64,000 bases of DNA from Nakamurella leprariae (GTDB lineage: Bacteria > Actinomycetota > Actinomycetes > Mycobacteriales > Nakamurellaceae): the NCBI RefSeq assembly GCF_016918035.1, contig NZ_JAERWK010000021.1, positions 124,001-188,000 on the forward strand. Direction: 5' to 3'. Each line of letters starts with the position of its first letter. The stretch's first letter is position 1. The notes beneath the pieces are model-generated. The model saw only the letters and a program-made list of their open reading frames with translations. It was not told the origin of the DNA and ran no database searches. The position numbers were made by a program, and so were the translations under genes. Positions 27,407 to 35,284 of the stretch are shown here, in pieces.

Positions 27407-27457
27407 GGGTCTGACCCCGGGGATGTCGGGTCTGACCCCTGACGTGCGAGGTCAGAC
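27407..27457. repeat. Repeated GGGTCTGACCCC element with hairpin
   Basis: GGGTCTGACCCC occurs at 27407-27418 and 27428-27439, a 21-bp period (two helical turns). A third, inverted partial copy, GAGGTCAGAC, lies at 27448-27457. GTCTGACC (27430-27437) and GGTCAGAC (27450-27457) can form an 8-bp stem with a 12-nt loop. The element lies downstream of the minus-strand gene at 27522, so it may act as its terminator, and upstream of the SRPBCC gene, where it could be an operator. Confidence 0.5.
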
Positions 27458-27521
27458 ACACCATTGCGGGGTCCGAGCTGATGCCCCGGGATCAGGCTGT
27501 TGCCGGGTCCGGAGTTGACCG

Positions 27522-27965
27522 TCACGACCGGTGCATCCGGGCCCAGAGCTCGTCCAGCCCCTCCAGGACCGCGATGACGACGCATCCCCCGATCACGGCG
27601 CCCAGGGCGATGAGCGCCGAACCGAAGCTCCAGTGCAGGCCGACCGTGAACGTCGCCGCCTCGTGGATCGACACCGCGATGGTGATGGTGGCGGCGATGA
27701 GGCCGAGGGCCAGGTAGGGCGGCATCCACCACCACCCGACGACCAGCAGCCCGAGCAGGACGGCCGCGGTCCCCAGCACCCGCGTCTCGGTGGGCTGCAC
27801 CGGGAGGAACGCCCACCAGGTCACCAGGACGGCCACCACCAGCAGCGCGGACTCGATCGACCAGGAGACCGCGCGAGGGCGGGCACGGACCGGGCTCGTC
27901 CGGTTGAACAGCGGACCGGACATCCGATGGGAATGCGTGACCATTCCGGAACGGTGCCGCATCAC
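27522..27965 (-). CDS. Hypothetical small membrane protein
   Basis: A 147-residue protein I do not recognise. It has a basic N terminus and four predicted membrane segments (SALLVVAVLVTWWAFLP, VLGTAAVLLGLLVVGWWW, ALGLIAATITIAVSIHEAAT, ALIALGAVIGGCVVIAVL) and a charged C-terminal tail (LDELWARMHRS). The start is uncertain: GTG 27965, ATG 27962 or the ATG of MVTHSHRMSG at 27944, with no clear ribosome site. It is divergent from the six-gene membrane cluster and may share its control region, where GATCACCGG is repeated at 27968 and 27985. Confidence 0.6.
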   Translation of the reverse strand: MMRHRSGMVTHSHRMSGPLFNRTSPVRARPRAVSWSIESALLVVAVLVTWWAFLPVQPTETRVLGTAAVLLGLLVVGWWWMPPYLALGLIAATITIAVSIHEAATFTVGLHWSFGSALIALGAVIGGCVVIAVLEGLDELWARMHRS

Positions 27966-28254
27966 CTGATCACCGGCAACCGGAGATCACCGGCGTGTCC
28001 ATCGCGATCAGGTCACGTTCTCGGCGCATTCCATGGGCCGCATCGCGAATTCCCCCGATCGGCCGACGGTCTGCACCGGACCGTGATTCTCGTCGTTCTG
28101 TTCGAGGATCGGCGCACGAGGCGCTGGACTCCGGAAGCTGATTCGTCCGGACGGGGCAGGCGAGGATCGTCGCACTTCGGGTCGCGAATCGTCCGCGCAC
28201 CGCATTCCTTCACCGTCGTTGCCGCTGATCAGCCGGGACGGCAGGGTGGTGATC

Positions 28255-28566
28255 ATGGACGGACGGAGAACACACCGCCCATGGTGGGTGGCGGCTGATT
28301 CCTTGCCCGACGCCAGGACATCGATCATCGCGCCGGCGGTCGGCGTCGCCGCCTTCACCGTCATCGTGGTCGGTGGTGATCGATCTGTCGTCGCGGTGAC
28401 GTTCCTGGTGCTGCTGAGCGCATTCCTGGTCTCCGCGGTGGCCACGGTCGTGCTGTACCGACGGCACCCCGAACTGGAGCGACTCGGGTCACCGTCCAGC
28501 ACCCGGATGGTCACCGGGCGGGCCGGTCGGCGCGCTCGCCGCCGCTCGGAGGAGGCCGGCCGATGA
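28255..28566 (+). CDS. Small membrane protein, paralogous family type A (A1)
   Basis: A 103-residue protein that opens the six-gene cluster. The pattern is HRPWWVAADSLPDARTSIIA, one membrane helix, a short GDRSVV loop, a second helix, then YRRHPELERLGSP and a basic tail. I recognise no known domain. Its closest visible relative is A3 (29952), which shares RPWW, DAR.S, GDRS and LYRR.PEL. The in-frame start at 28219 is also possible, but the ATG at 28255 gives the family-like N terminus. The stop overlaps the next ATG (ATGA). The role is unknown; the coupling implies a complex with its neighbours. Confidence 0.65.
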   Translation: MDGRRTHRPWWVAADSLPDARTSIIAPAVGVAAFTVIVVGGDRSVVAVTFLVLLSAFLVSAVATVVLYRRHPELERLGSPSSTRMVTGRAGRRARRRSEEAGR

Positions 28567-29054
28567 CGCCCGCACCGTGGTGGTTGCTGACCACGTCGCG
28601 CGCACAGGCCTGCGCGAGCACCGGGGCCGGCGTCCTGTGGCTCGCCATTCCGGCGCTGATGGTCCTCGACCCTGATTGGTCGTTCGAGCTCGTCGTCTGC
28701 ACGGTCATGGGCGTCGCAGTGATCGGTCTGTCGGTCGCGACGCTCGTCAGCCTCCGACGCCGGCCGGAGGTGCGGCGCACGCCCCTCGTGTCCATACCGA
28801 TCAGCCGGCGGGGATCCGACGCCTGGGTGGTGATCAGGATCGCCGGGTGGGCGCTGGTCGCTGCGTCGGTCGTGGTGTTCGCCGTCACCCTGCGGGGCGA
28901 GGGTGACCCGTCCTGGGTGTCCGTGCCGGCGGCAGTCGTGCTGCTGACGGTGCTGAACGCCGGCGCGCAGCTCCGCCGGCCGATCGTGGACGGCGCCCTC
29001 GAGGCGACCAGGGCACCGGTGTCCGGTCACGAGTGCCCCGGGCCGACCCGATGA
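28563..29054 (+). CDS. Small membrane protein, paralogous family type B (B1)
   Basis: A 163-residue protein with the type-B signature: MTPAPWWLLTT at the N terminus, two membrane helices, LRRRPEVRRTP followed by SIPISRRGSDAWVVIRI, and two more helices with a hydrophilic C-terminal tail (ending SGHECPGPTR). The RRPE block after the second helix is shared with type A. Start and stop codons overlap those of its neighbours by 4 nt on both sides. Compared with B2 and B3 it lacks the RRW after MTPAPWWLLTT. No known family is recognised. Confidence 0.68.
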   Translation: MTPAPWWLLTTSRAQACASTGAGVLWLAIPALMVLDPDWSFELVVCTVMGVAVIGLSVATLVSLRRRPEVRRTPLVSIPISRRGSDAWVVIRIAGWALVAASVVVFAVTLRGEGDPSWVSVPAAVVLLTVLNAGAQLRRPIVDGALEATRAPVSGHECPGPTR

Positions 29055-29482
29055 CCAGCATGGAACTGGCTCGCCGGCCGCGATGGGTCGCCGCCGAGAC
29101 GACCAAGGACGCATGGCGGACCGCGCTCGCTCCGAGCTTCCTGCTGATCAGTGCGATCATCCAGCTCAGCAGTCGCGGTCCCTCGGCCTGGACGATCGGC
29201 TTCCTCATCCTCGTCGCGCTCATGTTGCTGCACGCCCTGGCCACCGTGATGTTCTTCCACCGACATCCGGAGCTGCAGCGGACCGGGCCACCGCCGACAC
29301 CCACCCGGCGCAGCGTGGCGCTCTGGCTGGCCCTGGCAGGTGCCGTCTTCGTCGCCGGTGTCGTTCTTCTCGCGATCGGGGTCGTCAAGGTCGGCGCCGT
29401 GGTCCTGATCGTGGGCGTCGCGCTGTCGGCGCCGGCCGTCGTGACCGCGTTCCGACTGGTCGACGCGGGCGGCCGCCGATGA
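29051..29482 (+). CDS. Small membrane protein, paralogous family type A, four-helix form (A2)
   Basis: A 143-residue protein. The first half follows type A: RRPRWVAAETTKDAWRTALA, two helices, FFHRHPELQRTGPPPTPTRR. Unlike A1 and A3 it continues with two more helices (VALWLALAGAVFVAGVVLLA and a further one), so it is intermediate between types A and B. This supports a common origin of the two types. ATGA overlaps occur at both ends. The function is unknown. Confidence 0.66.
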   Translation: MTSMELARRPRWVAAETTKDAWRTALAPSFLLISAIIQLSSRGPSAWTIGFLILVALMLLHALATVMFFHRHPELQRTGPPPTPTRRSVALWLALAGAVFVAGVVLLAIGVVKVGAVVLIVGVALSAPAVVTAFRLVDAGGRR

Positions 29483-29955
29483 CCCCGGCCCCGTGGTGGC
29501 TGCTCACCACCGTCCGACGCTGGGCCGGGTTGGCCGTGGCGGGTGGCGCGGCCGGCGTGGTGTTCGCGCCGTCGAACATCTTCGGCGGGGAACGACCCTG
29601 GACCAGGTGGGGTCCGATGGCTGTCCTCGGAGTGCTGGTGGTCGTCGCCGGAGCGGCCTCACTGATCACCCTCATCCGTCGACCGGAACTCCGCCGCTTC
29701 CGGTTCACGGACCTGCCGATCAGCCGCCGCGGCGCCCGCACCTGGCTCATCCGGATCGTGGCGCTCGTCGTGATGCTCGGAATGTTCGTCCTGGCCGCGG
29801 TGGACCCGGGGAACGCCGGCATCCCCTGGCTGTCGGTGGCGACCCTGTTCGGGATCCTGGTCGGCTGGGCGGTCCACCCGCAGCGGCGTCGGCCGGTCGT
29901 CGAGCCGGCCCGTCCCGCACCGGCGCCCAGCCCTCACGGGGACGTGGTGTCATGA
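29479..29955 (+). CDS. Small membrane protein, paralogous family type B (B2)
   Basis: A 158-residue protein very like B3. It has MTPAPWWLLTTVRRWAGLAV, two helices, IRRPELRRFRFTDLPISRRG, ARTWLIRI, then two more helices and HPQRRRPVVEPARP with a proline-rich tail. The loop contains ERPWTRW, comparable to DRSW in B3 and type A. Start and stop overlap the flanking genes by 4 nt. Function is unknown. Confidence 0.68.
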   Translation: MTPAPWWLLTTVRRWAGLAVAGGAAGVVFAPSNIFGGERPWTRWGPMAVLGVLVVVAGAASLITLIRRPELRRFRFTDLPISRRGARTWLIRIVALVVMLGMFVLAAVDPGNAGIPWLSVATLFGILVGWAVHPQRRRPVVEPARPAPAPSPHGDVVS

Positions 29956-30308
29956 GGAGCACCGTTGCCGTTGCTCCTGGATCCGAGGTGGTCACCGTGG
30001 ACCGACCGATGTCGCGCCGGCCGTGGTGGACGACCGGCGCCACCGCGGCGGACGCCCGGCGATCGCTCATCCTGCCGGCGCTGGGCGTCGTCACCTTCGC
30101 CGCGATCGTGCTGATGGGCGACCGCTCGTGGATCGCCATCGCCTTCCTGGCCCTGGCGGCGGCGTTCCTGCTGGCCGCGATGGCCACCGTCCGCCTGTAC
30201 CGGCGCCGCCCGGAGCTGCAGCGCCCGGGCGCACCGGCACCGACCCGGCACGCGGCATTGCAGCGCGCTGTGCGGCCGGAACGGCGGCAGCGCGACGAGG
30301 GGCCGTGA
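29952..30308 (+). CDS. Small membrane protein, paralogous family type A (A3)
   Basis: A 118-residue two-helix protein. An N-terminal lead of ~20 residues precedes RRPWWTTGATAADARRSLIL. Then come helix one, MGDRSWIAIAF, helix two and LYRRRPELQRPGAPAPTRH, with a basic tail. It resembles A1 along its whole length. The ATG overlaps the B2 stop, and its stop TGA shares its last A with the B3 ATG (TGATG). Function is unknown. Confidence 0.65.
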   Translation: MRSTVAVAPGSEVVTVDRPMSRRPWWTTGATAADARRSLILPALGVVTFAAIVLMGDRSWIAIAFLALAAAFLLAAMATVRLYRRRPELQRPGAPAPTRHAALQRAVRPERRQRDEGP

Positions 30309-30781
30309 TGACGCCCGCGCCGTGGTGGTTGTTGACCACGTTCCGGCGCTGGGCCGGGATCGTCGCCGGCATCGGCGCGGCAGCACTCATCGGCCTGGTC
30401 TGGGTACTGCTGGCGCGCGACCGTTCCTGGTCTCCGGCACTGCCGATGATGATCATCAGCGCGATGGTGCTGGTCGTCGGCGCAACCTCATTGGCCACGC
30501 TCGCCCGGCGACCGGAGTTGAGGGGGTACCGGTTCCAGGACCTCCCGATCACTCGACGCGGCGCCCGTGCCTGGCGGGTCATCTGGATCCTCGGCCTTGT
30601 CGTGGTGATCGGCCTGATCATCCTCGGCGTCGTCGAGCTGCGCTCCGACGACAGGGTCGGCTGGCTCCCGGTGGGAACCTTGCTCAGCTGCCTCCTGAGC
30701 CCGACCGTGCACGCGCAGCGCCGGCGTCCTGTCACGGACGACCGGGCCGGCGCGGCAGCGAGCCTCGTGTACCGCCCCTGA
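30308..30781 (+). CDS. Small membrane protein, paralogous family type B (B3)
   Basis: A 157-residue protein closing the cluster. It has MTPAPWWLLTTFRRWAGIVA, two helices flanking ARDRSWSP, LARRPELRGYRFQDLPITRR, ARAWRVIWILGLVVVIGLII, a fourth hydrophobic stretch and AQRRRPVTDDRAG. It is most similar to B2. The stop converges on leuS with 2 nt between the genes; a small hairpin covers both stops. Function is unknown. Confidence 0.68.
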   Translation: MTPAPWWLLTTFRRWAGIVAGIGAAALIGLVWVLLARDRSWSPALPMMIISAMVLVVGATSLATLARRPELRGYRFQDLPITRRGARAWRVIWILGLVVVIGLIILGVVELRSDDRVGWLPVGTLLSCLLSPTVHAQRRRPVTDDRAGAAASLVYRP

Positions 30782-30790
30782 CCTCAGGGG
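30775..30790. terminator. Compact hairpin spanning the B3 and leuS stop codons
   Basis: CCCCTGA (30775-30781) and TCAGGGG (30784-30790) are complementary; six pairs form around a 4-nt loop. It contains both convergent stop codons, so a bidirectional terminator overlapping coding DNA is likely. Confidence 0.5.
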
Positions 30791-33669
30791 ACGATCGACA
30801 CCATCTTCCCCGGCACCACCACGACCTTGCGCGGCGCGGCCCCGGCCAGCAGCTCGACGATCTTCTCGTCGGCCAGCGCGGCCGCCTCGATGTCCGCCGC
30901 GGCGGCGTCGGCCGCGACCTGGATGCGGGACCGCACCTTGCCCTTGACCTGGATGGGCAGCTCGACGAGATCCTCGACCAGCAGGGCCGGATCGGCCTGC
31001 GGGAACGGTCCGTGGGCCAGCGAGGCGTCGTGCCCCAGCCGCTGCCACAGCTCCTCGGCGATGTGCGGGGCCAGCGGCGCCGTCATCAGCACCAGCGCCT
31101 CGGCCACCTCCCGCGACACCGGCACGTTCGCCTTGGTCAGGTGGTTCACCATGACGTTCAGCTTGGCGATCGCGGTGTTGTAGAGCATGCCCTCGTAGTC
31201 GGCGCGCACCCCGTCGATGGTGCGGTGCAACAGCTTCGCCGTCTCCGCGTCCGGTCCGTCGTCCACCACGGTCAGCTCGCCGGTCTCCTCGGAGACGACC
31301 GACCGCCAGAGCCGCTGCAGGTACCGCTGCGAGCCGACCGCGTCGCGCGTCGACCAGGGCCGGGACGTGTCCAAGGGTCCCATGTTCATCTCGTACATCC
31401 GGAACGTGTCCGCGCCGAACTGCTCGCACATCTCGTCCGGCGTCACCACGTTGTTCAGCGACTTGCCCATCTTGCCGTACTCCCGGCCGACCGGCTTGCC
31501 CTCGAAACCGAAGACGCCGGGCGAGGTCTCGACGACCTCGGACGCCGGCACGTACACCCCACGCTCGTCGGTGTACGCGTACGCCTGGATGTAGCCCTGG
31601 TTGAACAGCCGGCGGAACGGCTCCTCGCTGGTCACGTGCCCCAGGTCGAACAGCACCTTGTGCCAGAACCGCGAGTACAGCAGGTGCAGCACGGCGTGCT
31701 CCACCCCACCGACGTACAGGTCGACACCGCCCGGGTCTCCGGCGATCCCGTCCCGCTTGCCCATCCAGTACTGCTCGACCGCCGGGGCGCAGAAGGTCTG
31801 GTCGTTGGTCGGGTCCAGGTAGCGCAGCTCGTACCAGCACGACCCGGCCCATTGCGGCATCACGTTCAGCTCACGACGGTAGGTCTGCAGCCCGTCGCCG
31901 AGATCCAGCTCCACCGTGGCCCAGTCGGTGGCGCGGGCCAGCGGCGGGACCGGCTCGGACTCGGCGTCCAGCGGATCCAGTTGCTGCGGCGCGTAGTCGG
32001 TGACCTCCGGCAGCTGCAGCGGCAGCAGTGCGTCGGGCAGTGCGTGCGCGATCCCGGCCCGGTCGTAGACGATCGGGAACGGCTCGCCCCAGTAGCGCTG
32101 CCGGCTGAACAGCCAGTCCCGCAGCTTGTACTGCTTGCGGGCGAAGCCGAAGCCCTTGTCCTGCAACCACTGAGTGATCCGCGCCTTGGCCTCGACGACC
32201 TCCAGGCCGTCCAGCGACACCTCGTCGTTGGCGCTGTTGATCGCGGCACCGGCGCCGGTGTACGCCTCGTCGGCCGGGTGGTCCGACGGTGCCTGCACGG
32301 TGGCCACGATGGGCAGGCCGAAGACCGTCGCGAACTCGTGGTCGCGCACGTCGTGCGCGGGAACGGCCATGATGGCGCCCGTGCCGTAGCCCATCAGCAC
32401 GTAGTCGGCCACGAAGATCGGCACCCGGGCACCGTTCACCGGGTTGACGCCGGAGGCGCCGGTGAAGACGCCGGTCTTCTCCTTGTTCTCCTGCCGATCC
32501 AGCTCGGACTTCTGCGACGCGGCCAGCCGGTAGGCGGCGACGGCCTCGGCCGGGGTGGCCGCCCCGCCGGTCCAGCGCGGGTCCGTGCCGTCCGGCCAGG
32601 CCGCGGCGGTGATCGCCGGCACCAGCGGGTGTTCCGGCGCCACCACCATGTAGGTCGCGCCGAACAGCGTGTCCGGGCGGGTGGTGTAGACCTCCAGGGC
32701 AGCGTCCGGGTCGGCGTCGGCGATCGGGAAGCGCACCTGCGCCCCGGTCGACCGGCCGATCCAGTTGCGCTGCATCGACTTCACCGAGTCGGGCCAGTCG
32801 AGCCGGTCCAGGTCGTCCAGCAGCCGGTCGGCGTACGCGGTGATCCGCATCATCCACTGCCGCAGGTTCCGCCGGAACACCGGGAAGTTGCCGATCTCCG
32901 ACTTGCCGTCGGCGGTGATCTCCTCGTTGGACAGCACGGTGCCCAGGCCCGGGCACCAGTTCACCGGCGCCTCGTCGACGTAGGCGAGCCGGTGACCGGT
33001 GAGCACCGCGTCCCGCTCGGCGGCCGACAGGTCCGTCCACGCCCGTCCGTCCGGGGTGGGTCGGGTGCCGGCCTGGAACTCCGCGACCAGCTCCGCGATG
33101 GGACGGGCGCGGTGGGCGTCCTCGTCGTACCAGGCGTCGAACAGCTGCAGGAAGATCCACTGCGTCCAGCGGAAGAACTTCGGATCGGTGGTGGCCACGC
33201 TGCGCCGCTGGTCGTGCCCGAAGCCCAACCGGCGCAGCTGCGCGCGGTAGCGGGCGATGTTCTCCTCGGTGGTCACCCGCGGATGGGTGCCGGTGCGCAC
33301 CGCATACTGCTCGGCCGGCAGCCCGAAGGCGTCGTAGCCGATGGTGTGCAGCACGTTACGACCGGTCATCCGGGCGAACCGGCCCAGCACGTCGGTCCCG
33401 ATGTAGCCCAACGGGTGCCCGACGTGCAGTCCCTTGCCCGACGGGTACGGGAACATGTCGAGCAGGTACAGCTTGTCGGCCGGCACCGCACCGTCCGCCG
33501 GAGCCAGCGCACCGACCGGGTTGGGCGCCTCGAAGGTGCCGTGCAGCTCCCAGAAGTCCTGCCACTTGGCCTCGATCGACCCGGCCAGGGCCGCGGTGTA
33601 GCGGAACCGGGGGGCGTCCCCCGGCGCATCACCGTGGCCGGCGGCGGTGGTGGTGCTGGTGGCGGTCAT
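30784..33669 (-). CDS. leuS: Leucyl-tRNA synthetase
   Basis: A 961-residue class I synthetase charging tRNA-Leu. The HIGH motif is HVGH (residues ~82-85, in [15 protein letters not shown]) and the KMSKS loop reads KMGKS (~residue 731, in [10 protein letters not shown]). The CP1 editing domain includes [20 protein letters not shown]. The length is normal for bacteria. The start ATG ([14 protein letters not shown]) has GGAG ~8 nt upstream; an extension to 33735 is open but overlaps the leader terminator region. The 165 nt before the gene hold a leader peptide, an intermediate hairpin and a U-tailed terminator, suggesting leucine-responsive attenuation. Confidence 0.97.
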   Translation of the reverse strand: MTATSTTTAAGHGDAPGDAPRFRYTAALAGSIEAKWQDFWELHGTFEAPNPVGALAPADGAVPADKLYLLDMFPYPSGKGLHVGHPLGYIGTDVLGRFARMTGRNVLHTIGYDAFGLPAEQYAVRTGTHPRVTTEENIARYRAQLRRLGFGHDQRRSVATTDPKFFRWTQWIFLQLFDAWYDEDAHRARPIAELVAEFQAGTRPTPDGRAWTDLSAAERDAVLTGHRLAYVDEAPVNWCPGLGTVLSNEEITADGKSEIGNFPVFRRNLRQWMMRITAYADRLLDDLDRLDWPDSVKSMQRNWIGRSTGAQVRFPIADADPDAALEVYTTRPDTLFGATYMVVAPEHPLVPAITAAAWPDGTDPRWTGGAATPAEAVAAYRLAASQKSELDRQENKEKTGVFTGASGVNPVNGARVPIFVADYVLMGYGTGAIMAVPAHDVRDHEFATVFGLPIVATVQAPSDHPADEAYTGAGAAINSANDEVSLDGLEVVEAKARITQWLQDKGFGFARKQYKLRDWLFSRQRYWGEPFPIVYDRAGIAHALPDALLPLQLPEVTDYAPQQLDPLDAESEPVPPLARATDWATVELDLGDGLQTYRRELNVMPQWAGSCWYELRYLDPTNDQTFCAPAVEQYWMGKRDGIAGDPGGVDLYVGGVEHAVLHLLYSRFWHKVLFDLGHVTSEEPFRRLFNQGYIQAYAYTDERGVYVPASEVVETSPGVFGFEGKPVGREYGKMGKSLNNVVTPDEMCEQFGADTFRMYEMNMGPLDTSRPWSTRDAVGSQRYLQRLWRSVVSEETGELTVVDDGPDAETAKLLHRTIDGVRADYEGMLYNTAIAKLNVMVNHLTKANVPVSREVAEALVLMTAPLAPHIAEELWQRLGHDASLAHGPFPQADPALLVEDLVELPIQVKGKVRSRIQVAADAAAADIEAAALADEKIVELLAGAAPRKVVVVPGKMVSIVP

Positions 33670-33735
33670 GGCGATCTCCTCGACTCCGGTGGTCACCGGC
33701 GGCCCTGCCTCGAGCGCACTGCCCGCTGCGGGCAC

Positions 33736-33764
33736 AAAAAATCCCTCCTGATCTCAGGAGGGAT
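33736..33764 (-). terminator. Intrinsic terminator in the leuS leader (attenuator)
   Basis: Read on the minus strand, ATCCCTCCTG pairs with CAGGAGGGAT over 10 bp around the 4-nt loop AGAT and is followed by a run of five more T (six counting the last stem T, 33741-33736). This is a true U-tailed terminator, rare in this GC-rich window, and it lies about 70 nt before leuS. Confidence 0.85.
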
Positions 33765-33765
33765 C

Positions 33766-33809
33766 GCCGCGCTCCGACGGTCGGGGATCGACCCGCCGAT
33801 CAGCGCGGC
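33766..33809 (-). promoter_or_regulatory. Leader hairpin upstream of the leuS terminator
   Basis: GCCGCGCT and AGCGCGGC (minus-strand 33809-33802 with 33773-33766) form an 8-bp stem enclosing GGTCG/CGACC. The left arm overlaps the last codons and stop of the leader ORF, so a ribosome finishing or stalling on the ORF would change folding, as expected for attenuation. Confidence 0.6.
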
Positions 33810-33835
33810 TGCACGAGCAGCGGAACCGTGACCAC
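33800..33835 (-). CDS. leuS leader peptide (MVTVPLLVQPR)
   Basis: A 12-codon ORF starting with GTG and ending TGA encodes MVTVPLLVQPR with adjacent Leu codons (CTG CTC), followed directly by the leader hairpin and the terminator. There is no ribosome site, but a TAGACT hexamer ends 7 nt before the GTG, so the transcript probably starts on this codon. The arrangement fits a ribosome-mediated leucine attenuator. It is inferred from sequence only; the two Leu codons are few compared with enteric leader peptides. Confidence 0.6.
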   Translation of the reverse strand: MVTVPLLVQPR

Positions 33836-33842
33836 GCAGGTC

Positions 33843-33848
33843 AGTCTA
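33843..33848 (-). promoter_or_regulatory. Leaderless -10 element for the leuS leader
   Basis: TAGACT (minus strand) ends 7 nt before the leader GTG at 33835. No convincing -35 is seen in the GC-rich upstream DNA. Confidence 0.55.
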
Positions 33849-33966
33849 CCCGCCGGGGCCCCGCCGACCGTCCCGCCCCGTGACCACCGCTCTCCCCGCC
33901 CGGCCCCGCCCTGCGCACCGTCACACGCGCCCGGACCGCTGCGGCAGCACGACTACGATCGCCGTC

Positions 33967-34440
33967 GTGCCCACCGCTCCCCTGGCCCTCACGCTGATCT
34001 GCGCCGCCCTGTTCCTGGTCCTCGCGGCGGCGTCCGGCCTGACGGCCTGGGCCAGCTTCGTGGGTCGGCTTCACCGCACCGGCAAGCTGGGCGTGCACTC
34101 GCCCGCCGCCGTGCAGACCGACCGGCACTTCGCCCTGGCCAACCGGGTGGCCGCCCCGGTGGTCAGCGGGGCCGCGGGCGTCGCCGCGGTCTTCGCCCTG
34201 ATCATGCTGTTCGCCCCGATCAACACCCTGGCCACCGTGGTGCTGGCCGTGGTGGGCCTGGTCGGCACCGCCGCGCTGCTGGTGGTGGGCGGTTCGCTCG
34301 GCGAGCGGGCGGCCCAGGCACTGCCGCGGCCGGCCCGCAAGCCCACCGGCGGCGGGTGCGACGGCTGCGCCTGCGGCACCGCCGAGCAGAGCGGCTGCGC
34401 GGTCGCCGCGCTCAAGTCGGGGTCCCATCACCAGCACTGA
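33967..34440 (+). CDS. SdpI-like small membrane protein with Cys-rich tail
   Basis: A 157-residue protein with three membrane helices (LALTLICAALFLVLAAASGL; around VVSGAAGVAAVFALIMLFAP; TVVLAVVGLVGTAALLVVGG). The segment GVHSPAAVQTDRHFALANRV matches the conserved R/H-S-P...F..ANR core of the SdpI family, small proteins named after a Bacillus toxin-immunity protein. The C terminus is unusual, with four cysteines in GCDGCACG...GC and a His-rich end, a possible metal site. The GTG start follows TACGAT by 7 nt, so it is probably leaderless. It is divergent from leuS, with 131 nt between the starts. Confidence 0.72.
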   Translation: MPTAPLALTLICAALFLVLAAASGLTAWASFVGRLHRTGKLGVHSPAAVQTDRHFALANRVAAPVVSGAAGVAAVFALIMLFAPINTLATVVLAVVGLVGTAALLVVGGSLGERAAQALPRPARKPTGGGCDGCACGTAEQSGCAVAALKSGSHHQH

Positions 34441-34471
34441 CGCACCAGCACTGACGTACCAGCACTGACCG
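34430..34471. repeat. 14-bp tandem repeat, three copies
   Basis: ACCAGCACTGACGC is repeated at 34430, 34444 and 34458 with changes only in the last two bases. The first copy contains the SdpI-like stop codon, so repeat growth has lengthened the 3' untranslated part. Confidence 0.75.
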
Positions 34472-34475
34472 ACGG

Positions 34476-34498
34476 ACACCGACGCCCGCCGTCGGTGT
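34476..34498. terminator. Hairpin between convergent SdpI-like and YqgE genes
   Basis: ACACCGACG (34476-34484) pairs over 9 bp with CGTCGGTGT (34490-34498) around a 5-nt loop, just before the YqgE stop codon on the minus strand. It is suitable as a bidirectional terminator. Confidence 0.7.
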
Positions 34499-34500
34499 GA

Positions 34501-35091
34501 TCAGTTCCGCTCGAGATCACCCGGGTGGTACGCGGCCAGCCGGTCGGGCCAGGGCTGCCGGCGCAGCACCTCGAACCACAGGTCGGTCTTCGCGCCGGCC
34601 AGCACGTCCCCGTCCCGGCCCGGCACCACCCGCCACGCGCCGTCGTCCACCTCGGAGCGGAGCTGGTCGGCCGTCCATCCCGCCCGGCCGGCGAACAGCC
34701 GGATGCCGGACAGGTAGCCGCGCATCTCCTCCGGATCGGTGTCCAGGCTGACCAGCACCACCGAGCCGGTCACCGGGACCGTGCCCGGCACCTCCCGCGG
34801 GTCCACCCCCGGCCGGCAGACGCCCAGGCACATGGCCGACGACGGCTGCACCGGTCCGCCCACGTACATGGCCTGCGGCCGGGCGGTCAGGCCGGCCCAG
34901 GCCGGCAGCACGTTCTGCACGGCCGTCTCGCTCATCCGGTTCAGCACGACACCGACCGTGCCGTCCTCACCGTGCGCGACCAGGTAGATCACCGTGCGGC
35001 GGAAGTTGGGGTCGAGCAGCTCCGGCACCGAGACCAGGAGCGAGCCGGTCTTCAGCACCGTGGGCTCCGGGTGCGCGCTCATCCCGGCCAT
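34501..35091 (-). CDS. YqgE/AlgH family protein
   Basis: A 196-residue UPF0301/DUF179 protein of unknown function. It shows the family blocks TGSLLVSVPELLDPNFRRTV, GTVGVVLNRMSE, YVGGPVQ and FAGRAGWTADQLRSE, followed by WFEVLRRQPWPDRLAAYHPG. The mycobacterial homologue (Rv0038) is also close to leuS. ATG 35091 (MAGMSAHPEP) and 35082 (MSAHPEP) are both possible. The gene is divergent from the MFS gene and converges on the SdpI-like gene. Confidence 0.92.
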   Translation of the reverse strand: MAGMSAHPEPTVLKTGSLLVSVPELLDPNFRRTVIYLVAHGEDGTVGVVLNRMSETAVQNVLPAWAGLTARPQAMYVGGPVQPSSAMCLGVCRPGVDPREVPGTVPVTGSVVLVSLDTDPEEMRGYLSGIRLFAGRAGWTADQLRSEVDDGAWRVVPGRDGDVLAGAKTDLWFEVLRRQPWPDRLAAYHPGDLERN

Positions 35092-35284
35092 TGTCGCCCC
35101 GACACCGGGCCGGCGATGCGGTGACCCGGCCCGAGTCGCGATCCGCGGGGTGCCCGCCCGGAGGGGCGGGTCCGCCCGACCGGGCGGCCGGGCCGGACGG
35201 TCGATCACCGTGCGTCACACCGGGGCGGCCGGGCGGCCGGACCGCACCCTGTGCTGTCGGCCGGTTCCGACGTACCGTTCTCTG

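Noticed and set aside
33670-33735. 22-codon N-terminal extension of LeuS
   Set aside because: The extension directly abuts the U run of the leader terminator and is not LeuS-like; ATG 33669 has a good ribosome site.
30322-33831. Very long open frame (1169 codons) antisense to leuS
   Set aside because: It mirrors the leuS coding sequence and arises from GC-rich third positions; composition is Arg/Gln/Val-rich with no domain and it runs through the leuS leader.
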